From contig OU612066.1 of NCBI GenBank assembly GCA_914767715.1, positions 503,001-567,000 on the forward strand: a stretch of DNA of 64,000 nt, written 5' to 3'. Under the pieces are notes generated by a model. That model did no database searches. It was given only the letters and a program-made list of their open reading frames with translations, and was not told the origin of the DNA. This document shows, piece after piece, positions 24,450 through 36,300 of the stretch (its first letter is position 1; each line of letters opens with the position of its first letter). Both the position numbers and the translations under genes were made by a program. Origin of the DNA: Membranipora membranacea (taxonomy: Eukaryota; Bryozoa; Gymnolaemata; Cheilostomatida; Membraniporidae).

Positions 24450-27089
24450 CTATAACTGATTTGATTTAGAGGAATGTTTACTCCCAACATGTCGTCTCAG
24501 ATTGCCTTGTACTGTGCTTCTATACGCACAGTACGGGCAGGCGAATGGTTTCTCTCCAGTGTGAGTCCTTATGTGACGTACCATATCTAGCTTACTACGG
24601 GCTGTATAATTACAGTAACCACATTTCTTAATACCAGTTAATGGCTTTACACCATTTTTATGACAGGTCATATTCTTTTGACAGGCTGTCGTATAATCAC
24701 AACATTCACATTTTTTTTCTTTATTGGTGTGTTTTTGTACTGACTGTTGGCCTGCAGGACTAGAATACGAGTCATAATGAGGTTCTCTGGTATCAGCTGA
24801 TAATAACAACTCAGCACTCTCTACATGTTCTACATGTCTGATATCATGAGAGGCTGTCGGTACGAGCAGCGAGATATTTACTGAGTCAGGCTCACTTTGA
24901 TGTATCACATGTTTCAGTCTCACATGCTTTGAGAAGTTGCTTTTATAATTTGTAGAGAAGTCACAATATTTGCATCTATGTAGACAAGATAGACGTTTTC
25001 TGGCGTCTTGTTGCGGCTTTCTTGAATGCTTATTGCCGATATGCCTTCTCAAATTAGATTGGAATGCACTTTTATATGTACTGACTGGACAGCCGAGCGG
25101 TTTCTCTCCAGTATGGATCCTTATAGGGCGCAGCAGTGTTGTTCTACTGTCTGTTGTATAATCACAGTATTTACATTTCTTTAATCTAGCGATAGGTTCT
25201 GATAAAATCGGAGGTACCTCACATTTTGATAACAAAGAGAGATCAGCATTTTTAGCATTCTGTATATTATGACTAGCAGCATGTGAGGTGTCTGGATGGC
25301 GGTCACTAGCAGCATGTGAGGTGTCTGGATGGCGGTCACTAGCAGCATGTGAGGTGTCTGGATGGCGGTCACTAGCAGCATGTGAGGTGTCTGGATGGCG
25401 GTCACTAGCAGCATGTGAGGTGTCTGGATGGCGGTCACTAGCAGCATGTGAGGTGTCTGGATGACGGTCACTAGCAGCATGTGAGGTGTCTGGATGGCGG
25501 TCACTAGCAGCATGTGAGGTGTCTGGATGGCGGTCACTAGCAGCATGTGAGGTGTCTGGATGGCGGTCACTAGCAGCATGTGAGGTGTCTGGCTGGTTGA
25601 TTTCTGATTGGCTGATATCTGGATTGCTGCTCTGTGATTGGCTGTTCTCTGTTAGGCCGAACTCTGGGGTAGCGACAGGTTCTAGCTTAGCTTCTCTTAG
25701 AGTGTATGGAGGACCAAGAGTAACATCAGGCTCTTCACCTTCCTGAGGCAGACCTGTGGAGTAATCCTCCGTGATATCTTGTTCACACATATTATCTGTG
25801 TTCTCTGGTGTATTATCTGTGTTCTCTGGTGTATTATCTGTGTTCTCTGGTGTATTATCTGTGTTCTCTAGTGTATTATCTGTGTTCTCTGGTGTATTAT
25901 CTGTGTTCTCTAGTGTATTATCTGTGTTCTCTGGTGTATTATCTGTGTTCTCTGGTTTATTATCTGTGTTCTCTGGTGTATTACCTGGCAAAGAGAAGAT
26001 GGTGATTAAATTGTACTGCAACACTGTTTATGTACTATCAGCTTATCAAATTTCACAGAACAGAATTACATAACCTGCTTATTTTATGGAGCCTTCTTTA
26101 CCTTTCTTTAGATTCAATGCAATCAATTTAACTCAGATATTTCTGTGTTTGAATTACTTCAGGTGATGGTGGAGCCCATTTCACAAAATAGTCGGGTGAG
26201 TCGTCAATTGAATGAGTGAAGATTCAACTTTGTTTGCTTCACCTGTGATAAGTTGCTTGAAGTTGGCTTCTAACGCATTCTGTATATTGAGAGTTAGTCC
26301 CCCTTGTAGTGAGAGGATTTCAGTCTCCCTGCACTTTGAGGCTAAGAAAGCTATCTGGTATCCCGCTGGTGCACTGACTCCACCTGGGAAAGAGAAGCCA
26401 CATCACTATTATGTTACATGAATTAAGGGCATCAAGATCACCAGCAAACTAAAGAGTTTGATAGTCAGGCAGTAGATACTGCTGTACTGTACAATAGAGC
26501 TCTTCTGGGCAAAACTTATATATATACAGATGTTGCCCCTCTTGCTCAGGTATGATACAAGTGAGTAGTACGGAGTAGACTGTATAAGCCCAATGAGCTG
26601 CTGCTTCTATATGTTAAGGCTGAAATTCTACACAAAAAAGGCAAATGAATATATTGACATCACCGGACATATGTATAATAGCATATGACTTAATCTATAA
26701 ATATTTGTGGACGGAGTCTGCTTCAGCTCAGTGAGTTTAACTCAAATGAAGCGGCAGTTTATTTGGCTTGTACAGTACCTGCAATCAACTCCATACCACT
26801 CATATTCATCATATTCATAACAAGGGCTGTAATTTCTGCTTTTACCCTGCAAGGCAGCCTTTAAAATTCTCTTATACACAGCAGTGGGCCTACCTATCAC
26901 CGAAATATTAAATGCTTTTGGCATGTGGGTATTCTTTGGTATACTGTGAACCAATAAATCATAATGTTACAGATATTAAGATGTTTTGGTAGGAGTAAAT
27001 CTGAGTATTAGTGACAAACTTACCGCACCAGAGAGAATCTGAGTAATGAATGTTGAGAGTACATGTTCTGTGTTAGTTACTTCTTCCAT
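24450..27089 (-). CDS. C2H2 zinc-finger protein with coding minisatellites
   Basis: Probable nuclear DNA-binding protein. Secure exons (-): 25984-24450 (stop at the low end) and 26383-26243, joined in phase 1. A likely start exon is 27089-27024 (MEEVTNTEHVLSTF..., donor gtaagt), but its phase does not match 26383, so a middle exon is missing; a partial candidate at about 26942-26775 also fails on phase. The last exon encodes about nine ENTDNTP heptads, then about ten DTSHAASDRHP undecapeptides, then six finger modules. Fingers 3 (CKYCDFST...), 5 (CGYCNYTA..., linker HTGEKP) and 6 (CPYCAYRS...) are intact. Finger 1 has Pro for the first His, finger 2 has Ser for the second Cys, and finger 4 lacks its last His. 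A truncated paralogue lies divergently at 31194-31985. Confidence 0.75.
25272..25594 (-). repeat. 33-bp coding minisatellite (11-residue repeat)
   Basis: About ten almost identical 33-bp units encode DTSHAASDRHP in the zinc-finger gene; the only evident difference is a tggc/tgac variant near 25463. In the other frames the array is also open, which creates spurious reading frames on both strands. Confidence 0.95.
25792..25984 (-). repeat. 21-bp coding minisatellite (7-residue repeat)
   Basis: About nine units encode ENTDNTP with minor variants (TL, KP). The array starts right at the 3' splice acceptor of the last zinc-finger exon. Confidence 0.95.
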
Positions 27090-28471
27090 GATCGACTTTG
27101 ACAAACCTCTGTCTACAATGAGGCATATATATATACAGTATGCACGATAAAGTTTCTTTTGAATTTTTTGGAAGTGAAAATTAATAGAATAATTAAAACT
27201 TATTGAAGAACCAAATTGAGATGGGTCAGTCAATAATCTAACTGTCACCAGATGTCTGACCAAGGAGTCAGGAGTGGTCTGACGGTTAATGGTAATGACT
27301 AATGATGGTGATGATTTGGCACTGGCAAGCCATTTATCCTAGCCAGGTCTGTTCGGATCAGCACCATAAATGCTAGAGGTCGGCTGTGTGCTTGCACAAA
27401 GTATGAAGACCCCCCTCTGCCTCTTCGAAAAAGAGAAGCCGGCATCAGCGGGCAGGGGTATAGGTTATCTACCCCACACAAGCCACTTGCGCTTAACGGG
27501 GCGCGTTAAATAGGGCGGTTAAATAAGACCTAGTGTATAGAGAAAAAAGAAAATAACCAAACCATTGTAAAGATAACTGCCAGAGACTTTTACACATTGG
27601 CGATTAAATTGCTATCCATCACTCACTTTGGACTTTTTCTGTAATGATAATAATAAACTAGACAATCTGAGCCTCCTTCACAACAGAAAAAGTCCAGTTC
27701 TGTATGAGCAGTAGCCAGTTTTATGAAAAAATCATAGTAGAGGGTTTGTTTGTGCTACCCATGTTGCATACTTAAGCTATGGCTACATGAGGCGATTTTT
27801 ACATCGATTTGGGGTTACGAGTGGTTAATCGGTGGATCTACACAACTGATTACTCGAGATGAGCGGACAACAAACTTGTTGGTGTTTTGCTCTAGTGAAC
27901 TGGCCGATCCTGTATGCTGATTGGTTGTTGATTAGTTGTTACAATAATTACGTGGTTAAACACGTCATCTATCATCACATGACAGGCTATTTAAAATTGA
28001 GTTGATAATATCTGTAGTAAAATCACATCCTCCTATTTATGATAAAAAAGACCATAACTACAAGGATAGGAGTGGTGCTGTAGTGAACATATGAAAGGTA
28101 ATAGCTGTATCACTTGGAAATGGAAGCTGCCCTGTCATGACATCCATAGTATAGCATAGGAAAATCAATTTTACAGAAGACTGAAATTTTATTTGGTGAA
28201 GATCCAAAGTGACAATTACCCGGCTATTAATGTGAAATCAATATCCGGTCATTAGTTAGCCCGCCCATTATATATCATTGGTCAATCTAGTCACCTGACC
28301 TATGATCCCATCTAAATCACCAGACCATTGCGTACTAACTCATAGGCCTGTATAGCAGTGTGAGATCGCCCGATCATATCTATAGATGCCATCGGCCTGT
28401 GATTAAATCGCTGTGTATACCCACAGCTTAAGACATATTTTAGGTACTTAGTCCAATCCAACACTTGGGTG

Positions 28472-28536
28472 TTGTGAGACCTGTGGCAGGTGCTGTATGG
28501 GACATACCCCATATGGCACCTGCGCAGGTCTTACAA
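28472..28536. repeat. Near-perfect palindrome with roughly 30-bp arms
   Basis: The left arm 28472-28501 (ttgtgagacctgtggcaggt then gctgtatggg) pairs with the right arm 28507-28536 (ccccatatggcacctgcgca then ggtcttacaa) around the loop acata. Only a few positions mismatch. The hairpin could be a foldback element or a transcribed stem-loop. Confidence 0.8.
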
Positions 28537-28930
28537 GACCAGTCGCCAGCGTCAGTTTTTAGTGCCCATTCAGAACAGCATAATTTTTAATGTTGTCATC
28601 GCAGCTAGCTGATCCTCATATGTGGATTATATTTCATTATATCCCAAAGATCACAGGCCTACTGCAGTAAGCTAAGCTAGGGTCACAGTGACGACCTGCA
28701 AAATAGCCGCAAGACAACAGATTTGAACAACATGCTGGCTTAGGATTGGATTCATTGAGCTGTACAGTTAACGCTATGTTCTAGCACGTGCTAAAGAAGA
28801 GGTATGAGGTGTGTACAAGTCTTTACACTTCTTAACCACCACCACCCATGTCCAGAAGTATCAGTGGATCAACGAGTATTTTTTAATCATTGAGTGGATG
28901 GTACTGGACATACATTGAGTCTGACGAAAT

Positions 28931-28999
28931 AAAGGCATGTATGTATCATCATCAGCATAATGGACTTCTGGCTGGGACTTACATACAATACATGCCTTT
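28931..28999. repeat. Small foldback repeat
   Basis: aaaggcatgtatgtat (28931-28946) pairs with atacaatacatgccttt (about 28983-28999). A third related half, aaaggcatgtaaatccca, recurs at about 29054-29071, suggesting nested or tandem copies of one MITE-like family. Confidence 0.65.
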
Positions 29000-29289
29000 A
29001 ATTTGTCAAAGTCCAGTATCAACTGGACATTGATACTGGACATTTTGTCAAAGTAAAGGCATGTAAATCCCAGGGGCCCATGATGATATGTATGTATGTT
29101 GTTGTAAGTCCCACAAGGAATAGCATGGGCCCCCGGGACTCATGCAAGGATGGGCCAAGGTTAATGAATTATTGTATGTAGTAAGTATATAGGGGGATTG
29201 GAATGAACATCGCCTGGAACGAACGTCCACGGGATTGAACGTAGCTGGAATGAACGTCGACTGGAACGAATATCGAAATTCGCGTAATG

Positions 29290-29418
29290 AACGTAGAAAG
29301 TGCTGGATTGAACGTTGACTACATTAGTTAGTATATAGAATCAATGGGAATGCAACTCCCAAAATAATAGTGTAGATTAATGGTGATCATTCACAAAGGT
29401 TCTTACATCAATTATGTT

Positions 29419-29457
<39 letters not shown>

Positions 29458-30628
29458 TTACGATGATGGTTAACAAATCGAGGATGACTAAATAGACTCA
29501 AGCAGTAATGTAGTGCACTACAATACTCCTCTTTACATCACATATACTATTATAGTACTTAACACCATTCAAAAACATCAGTTTTTAAATAACTTTTGGA
29601 AAAACTGATCGAGCAACACAATTACACTTGATTTTTCATACACTAGCGCTAGCCATATCTCAGTGTCCCAAAAATATTAATGGGGACGCTGTAATGGCTT
29701 ATGATATGATATCGCATAACTTGTTCGGCAAAACAAATTGATTACGTTACGCTACCCTTGCCTTCAACACTGATATCAAGCTACTACATTATTGTCATGT
29801 GTCAATCTGATTGTAAGAGTCAATTGGGTATGATTACCTAATTTAACATGTGCCCGCCCTTGATTGATGACATTGACTTCCGGTCTCGACACTGAAATCT
29901 TCTGATGGTACTCATGCTCAGTGAATTATTTCGCTCTTTATCGACCACAGGTATACAATCAATAGTATATCATGTCATAAATGTTCTTGCCTTACCAAAA
30001 TTATTTATGTTCTGTTCACAGACATGACGGATGTGATAACTATACCGCAACGGTGATACAAGTCGGCCATTTCGATAAAAGACGACTGGTGGAAAGCACG
30101 CAGGAAACATTTAAAATTACCAGTACAAAAAATGATTGTTCTTAAATAAAAGTAAACCACTATTCATTAGTTGTACCGATTTCACTTAAGGTAAAAAACA
30201 TGATTTCGTTGATGATTGACCATTGTAATGTATTGCTTATAAAATTGTGCAAAGGGTACTTACTTGGTACTTACCTGGTGCTTGCTGACGTGATCACAGC
30301 TTCGTAGTGTTGAAGAATTCGGTAATGTGGCACTCCGTTGGTCCCCGTATTGCCGTTTGCCGGAGCCCTGTGGTGATTTTAGGTTATGAAATATCATATT
30401 ATATAATATGATATATAGGGAGAGATGCATCCCTTAGACAAAGTAGGAAGGAGGACACCATCCCCTTGCATACCTCCTAAATTCTAACACTGTCATCATC
30501 ATAAACAGATGTAAGTACTTTTGTGAATGATCATAATTAATTTACACTATTATTTTGGGAGTTGCATTCCCACTGATTCTATATACTAACTAATGTAGTT
30601 GACGTTCAATCCAGCACTTTCTACGTTG
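29290..30628. mobile_element. 1.34-kb element with long inverted repeats
   Basis: The left arm, about 29290-29425 (aacgtagaaagtgctggatt, then gggaatgcaactcccaaaat, then gatcattcacaaa), recurs in reverse complement at about 30500-30628. Arms of about 130 bp are highly similar. No transposase frame is seen between them, and the interior carries a dispersed repeat (29812-30000). Just outside the left arm (29212-29290), ggaa(c/t)gaacgtc-like motifs repeat. This fits a non-autonomous DNA transposon with long terminal inverted repeats. Confidence 0.75.
29812..30000 (+). repeat. Dispersed repeat, copy 1 (partner at 39140-39310)
   Basis: It shares, in order, agagtcaatt, acctaat, gatggtact, agtgaatta, tatcga, atacaa or atgcaa, and aatagtatatca(t/c)gt with 39140-39310. 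Both copies are in + orientation. There is no coding capacity. Confidence 0.7.
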
Positions 30629-31193
30629 TGCCACATTCGGTTTATCGTTCCAGGTCAGCAACAAATTTTCAAATAACAGGCTAATAGTAATATTTTAGAC
30701 ACATTCAATTCAACATTACATTGCTTATGCTCCAAGCAAGTCCATTCATTCTCACTGCAGTGGGCCTGTATACCAAAGGCTGCTATTACCACTTCACTTA
30801 GGGAATTTGCTGAGAGGAATTTGTACCTTCCTGCAGGTTGTAACATCAAAGAACTAATTCATTGGTAAGATATTGTCTGGTTTAAATAAATTTGTTAGTA
30901 GCACACTTTTTCAGAAAAGCCTCCAAGTAGACAATCATATTGGCCAATGAAATTTCTGAAAACAAAATCAAAGTAGAAAAACTCAAATAGCTAAAAATAT
31001 AGTTAAATCCATTTCCATTGGCTACTTAGAGTAAATCCCAATTTCTGAAATCTGATCCAGTCAGTGGGATTCTTTTACCCTTGCTTTTAAGGTGTGGGAG
31101 ATTTGGTGGGATTGTTCGTCGAATGTACCCAAGTCTGCTGGAAGCTTTCCTGGTCCTGAAGACTTAACCCTTCTACTGGACACAAGGAACTGA

Positions 31194-31985
31194 CTTAATA
31201 ATGTCGACTGTTCAAGAATTTCAGCAGAAAGTGAAGAATCTCTGTGTCTCACCATCTCGTCTTCCAGTCTGGGCCAACAGTCAATAGTTAGTGATTCAGC
31301 AGCAGAAACTACTTCTAAAGTAAAGAAATGTAGATACTGTGAGTTTGAAACCAAATATCAGCGATGTCTGACTCAGCATATTCGGAGACAAAAGTCAAAT
31401 ATGATAAGACATATAGGAAATAAGCATTCTAACAAACCCAAACAATACCTGATACAGCGTCAAAGTAGACCTAATCTGCACAGGTTTAAATATTGTGAGT
31501 ACTCCAACAATCATAGAAGCAACTTATTACTTCATATGAGAGAGAAACACATGAGACATCAAAGTGATCCTGACTCAGTAAATATCTCGCTGCTCGTACC
31601 GACAGCCTCTGATAATATCAGCCATGTAGAACATGTAGAGAGTGCTGACTTGTTATTATTATCAGCTGATAACAGAGATCCTTATTATGACTCGTATTCT
31701 AGTCCTGCAGTCCAACAGTCAGTCACTGTTGATCACTCAGCCACAAAGTCTTCTACAGCCTCAATGCCGTCAAAAAATCCTAGCAAACTATACCAAAAAC
31801 TTCAGAAATGTATGTTTTGTGATTATACATCAAACATAAAAATACGTATGATACAACATTTAAGGACTCACACAGGGGAGAAACCCTTCGCTTGCACGTT
31901 CTGCCCTTATAGGAGTTCAATAGAGAGTAATTTGAAACGCCATATTGCGAATCAGCATATTGCAAAGCCAAAACATTTTCCGTAA
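31194..31985 (+). pseudogene. Truncated C2H2 zinc-finger paralogue
   Basis: Open from 31194 to TAA at 31983-31985. It is clearly related to the zinc-finger gene at 24450-27089, sharing HIGNKHS, DPDSVNISLLVPTAS, HVEHVESA and YDSYSSPA. It lacks both N-terminal minisatellites. A deletion fuses finger 1 to the end of finger 2 (HIRRQKSNMIRHIGNKH). The next module begins FKYC instead of CKYC. Only the last two fingers (CMFCDYTS..., CTFCPYRS...) keep all four ligands, joined by HTGEKP. No start exon was found upstream. It may be a pseudogene or a last exon whose 5' exons were missed; the finger damage favours decay. Confidence 0.6.
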
Positions 31986-33310
31986 AAAAAAACAATGATC
32001 ACAGAACATGGCTACTGTTTTTACTCCGATCGTGACAATCACCCTATACTTATATCAACCCAGCTTCCATCTCCCTCCATTGTTCTTACAAGTTGCACAC
32101 ATGAAGGTAAACGATCTCATTGCTACTGTATCTGAAAATGATAAATAATGTCTGCTGACATCAGAGTCAGATAGTATTTATAGTTTATGTTCATGGCTTC
32201 TCTCTTATTACCAGGAATACCCTGCTACGGTCAACACTGGCTCACTACCTCATATTTTGTGCACTTCTCAGTTTGCATTGACGTACTATATTAAAAGTTT
32301 TGACATTTATGAATTCTTACTTATTTTTTTATACTATAAGTGAGAATGGTAGCTCATGTCACTGATCCTTGCCTTTTGTCAATAACTGAGCTATAATAGC
32401 TGGCCTGTATAGCACTGCTGCCAAGTCGTGTACAATGCAGATCATCAGTCACTAATTGAGCTAGTCAATACGTTTAGGGAGTGAGATTACTCCACACCCA
32501 GTCGTCTACCTATATATTCTTCTAAACAAGTTAACATAATGAACTCAATCACTGAGAATACATTTCATCACTTTTAAATATTTCTTGCAATCAATGTGAC
32601 TCTGTGCCCATCTTCAGACCCAGACCAGTTCTCCCTAAGTGGCAGGCACTACGGCAGCACTAGCATAGACAGCATTCTATCAGCACAGCTGTACCCCAAA
32701 TTAGAATAGTGTATACTCTATCTACAATTCATGTTTGCAACTCAGACACGAGTTCATAATCATAAGCTGTTATTAGCATGGAATCTCTAGCTCACCTTAT
32801 TTTGGCTATTTTATTGACTCGTGTCAGAGACAGACTCGGCTGCCTTTTCTGACAAAAAAATAGTAAGCAAAACTTAATTTTTAACCTCAGCCTCAACTAG
32901 TAATAACATGACGATACTGATGAAATTGATCGTTTGAGTCAGCCAGACTGGGGAGAGAGAAGTATGAAACATCAGTACTGACCAAGGACCCAACACATGT
33001 TCACAATCATATGCACCAACTGATTTGATTGGTTGAATATAATATGAGGTAGACACAAAGGAAGCTAAATACAGATAAGCTCCACCATTAGATTGAGAAG
33101 TTATCTATGTGGAGGCATTGTTGTGCTCTGATACCATTCAATCTGCATCATCGATACACATAGATAAGAGAAAACAATGACTTATCAACATGAGAAAGTC
33201 GTCCTCTCTTATACGATAATCTCTTATATTGATGAATATATGTATAACATGACATTAGGGGTGTCAACAAGTGTGAAGTTCCTCTTGCTGAAGTGAAGCT
33301 TTTGGACATC
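31986..33310. other. Intergenic region upstream of the TLR gene
   Basis: No exon is recognised. Short poly-A at 31984-31993 follows the zinc-finger paralogue. A fragment near 32087 (ttcttacaagttgcacac) resembles the SINE-like sequence near 41545. The TLR promoter should lie at the 3' end of this stretch. Confidence 0.5.
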
Positions 33311-36300
33311 ATGGTGAGTGAGAAGGTATTAATTCGAATTCTTTTTTTTACTGCTTTTATTGAGGGGAAAAGTTTTTATTTATTGATAATTACACCTTTA
33401 CATGTTGTTTTGTTATACAGAAACTCTTCAGCACCATGCTGTCTCTCTGTGTGGTCCTGACAGCATCAATGATCATCCAACAAACCTCAGCTATAAGATG
33501 TCAGGTGAACGGATCTACAACCGTCTGTGAATCTGACGACCAACAGGAAATAGTCCCGCAAAATCTTCAGTCAAACATCAATCTTACCAAACTGCACATT
33601 AAAGTAGCAAACAACCACAAAAGTTATATTTTGATATTTGAAGGGTAATGTTGTACTACTTCTAAATTTGCATGTTATAAAAAATATTAAATTAGAAAAT
33701 TTTAATTGTTTAAATTGCAAACTCTCATCCACCATTTTGTTTCAGTAACAGGCATACCCAATATGATTGGCCAAGTGTTAATACTCTTGAAATAAATATA
33801 TTGCTGGTAAAAGTTGATGTAGAAAAGTATTTGTTTCTATAATTAATGCAGTTATCTTTTGTTTGTTTTAATCTTAATACATAAACAGTCATGTCAATTG
33901 AAAAATCATCTATAAAAAACAATGTTTTCGCCTTCAATAAAAAAAAAATTACGCTTTTCTATGAGATTATAAACAAAACATAGCTTCCCAATTTAATTCA
34001 GTTTTTGCAGCCATTGGGATTTAGGGGCTGCTGCCTGCCCTGTGGTGCAGAGCCAGCGCTTATACCCAGGATTTTCATTGTTGAGTATGTTGCCAATCTG
34101 TGAAGGCAAATTGCAAGTGGATTTATATCTAGTGGTGCCAGGGTTGTATGCCACTTTAATTACGTAGGATCTCCAGCCGCGCTTATCTCCCCTGCGTTTG
34201 ACAGATATCCCTACCTCAGAGAGGTTCAGATAAAGGGTAACATCAATAAGATAGGAGAAGGTCTGTTTGAGAAACAAAAGTTCCTCACTAAGATTTTCAT
34301 CACTGATTCTCTGGTGTCCGATATTCCATCGACTTTGGTGACGACACGATTTTACTCACCGCTAGATTGGCTAAATTTGGAGCGAAACAGACTTACAGAT
34401 ATACCTCTTACACTGTTCAGAAATATTCCCCAACTTCAAAAGTTAAATCTAGCGAATAATTGCATACAGCGCGGCAAGTGCTCTTTAGGGGAGGAGTTTC
34501 GTAACCTGAAGAATCTGAGAGATTTGAATCTTAGCGGTCTTAAAGTCAGCTATCTGGCTTGTCTTCCTCTGCTGTATATCAACAATAATCAGAGCGGCAT
34601 CTTCCATCCAATTAACAGCCATCTTCAACACTTGAATCTTGCAAACACTACAGGGGTTTTAGTTAGGGGGCGTCCGGAACACATGGATCATTTTGAGTCA
34701 CTAGAGACTTTAGATTTATCTGGTATTGGCATACTGAGCAACTGTCCCCGCACACATCTCAGTGAATTATTCAAACACTTACCAATAAGTCTAATTAAAC
34801 TCAAACTACGACTGTTGCGGACTACTCTCACAATATCAGACATGAAGCGATGTTATCTGACAGAAGATAATATGACAGCCCTCCGCTCTCTGCCGTACCT
34901 TACAACTCTAGATTTTAAATATAGTGACTTCATATTTGGGCACAATATTAACATTGATCTGTTTAGTTCTGTGCCAGGCTTACAGCATCTTAATTTGGGT
35001 TATTGTCGAATATCAGTGATTACACCGGAAACATTTAAAAACCTTCGCAACCTCACAGAACTCATTCTTGATGGGAATCCTTTAGGCTCTCGAGTTATCA
35101 GGCTGCAGGGCAAGAACTACACGATAAAACAGTTGAGTATGAAGCGTTGTGGCTTGGCGTCTGATGAGAGTGCTGTTTTTCATCCTGTCTCATCTCTGAT
35201 CAAAAGAGTGAATGGAATTGACCTTAGTGGAAACTTTCTAAGATACAACCCATTGTTCATCCTTGGCAAGCAAACAGGCACAGGAGCTCTACTAAAAGAG
35301 GACCAGTGCACATCGGGAAGTGGAACAAACAACTTTACAACAGCAGTGTCTCACAAATACCTTGAGTACATTGTGATGGATGATAACTACATAAGAGAAT
35401 TCTTACCTGCTGGAGCTAACTTAGACCGAGAGCAGTACTGCTCCCGTATGGTAAACCTTAGCAGGATAAGTATGGTCGATAATCCGATGTATGATATCAC
35501 AGGAATGTGTGACTCTGTAAGAAAACTACATCTCAGAGAAAACAAGCTCGGGAGCAGATGGGAGGAAAACTCCAGAGCGATCAAACTACTAAAAAATATT
35601 GATACACTGGATCTCTCGCTCAATCAGATAAGCACACTCGACTCAAGTCTGTTCTCCGAAATGAAGTCTCTAAGAAATTTATACCTGACATTTAACAGTA
35701 TTATAAATCTGCCTGATGGTTTGTTTCAATTCAACTCAAAGTTGGAAACTCTAGATGTCGCCTATAACCGTCTTCAGCATTTTGATCACCAAGTCATCAT
35801 AAACCTGTCAGTAATGAATGACCTTATTTTGAATGACAACAGAATAAGTAGGTTTGATAGAGATCTTTTACAAAGCCTGTCAATGGGCAGGAAAAAGCGC
35901 CTGAGCCTCGAGGGCAATCCGATAACATGTGGGTGTGAGGTACCTTATCTGAAATCCTGGTTAACCGACCCTCAGAACGTGAATATCAAACTTAAAGATC
36001 CAAAAAACATAAGATGTGAGGGAAAGACGGGAGTTCCAGTAATAGATTATATACCAGACTACACTTATTGCTTTGTGATCGAGCCACTTAAGTATACAGG
36101 TGTAGCTCTGGCCTGCTTGTGCTGCGCCTTCCTCATAGCTTGGCCTTGTTATAAGTACAGATGGTACGTCAAACACCCTAAGGTAGTTATCCAAGCTGTT
36201 ATAGAGGGAGTAAGAGCAGCTAAACAGGACCTGCAGTGTGAGTTTGACGCCTACATAGCTTACGATCACGATTCTACAGCAGACTGTGAATTTGTAGCTG

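Larger units (their letters stand above)
27090..31193. other. Region between the divergent zinc-finger paralogues
   Basis: No gene is supported. Structured elements are the palindrome at 28472-28536, the foldback at 28931-28999, an 11-bp inverted pair gtccagtatca/tgatactggac at about 29011-29041, and the 1.34-kb inverted-repeat element at 29290-30628. Sequence at about 27310-27530, with gttcggatc and gggcgcgtt, looks like an unidentified SINE or tandem relic but could not be classed. Confidence 0.6.

Noticed and set aside
25181-26073. Additional repeat-containing frames over the zinc-finger gene
   Set aside because: They are shadows of the 33-bp and 21-bp coding arrays. The finger-encoding frame is the real one.
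26742-26954. Possible extra 5' exon of the zinc-finger gene
   Set aside because: Splice signals exist (acceptor side about 26942, donor near 26775), but the phases (2 in, 2 out) fit neither neighbour. Kept only as a note in the gene entry.
30655-30849. Minus-strand frame with PAGRYKFLSANSL, faintly like the zinc-finger exon at 26243-26383
   Set aside because: The similarity is limited to a few residues, and no in-phase splice partners were found.
33993-34277. Open minus-strand frame in the TLR intron
   Set aside because: No recognisable family. It overlaps the acceptor and start of the main TLR exon and is probably chance or a repeat relic.
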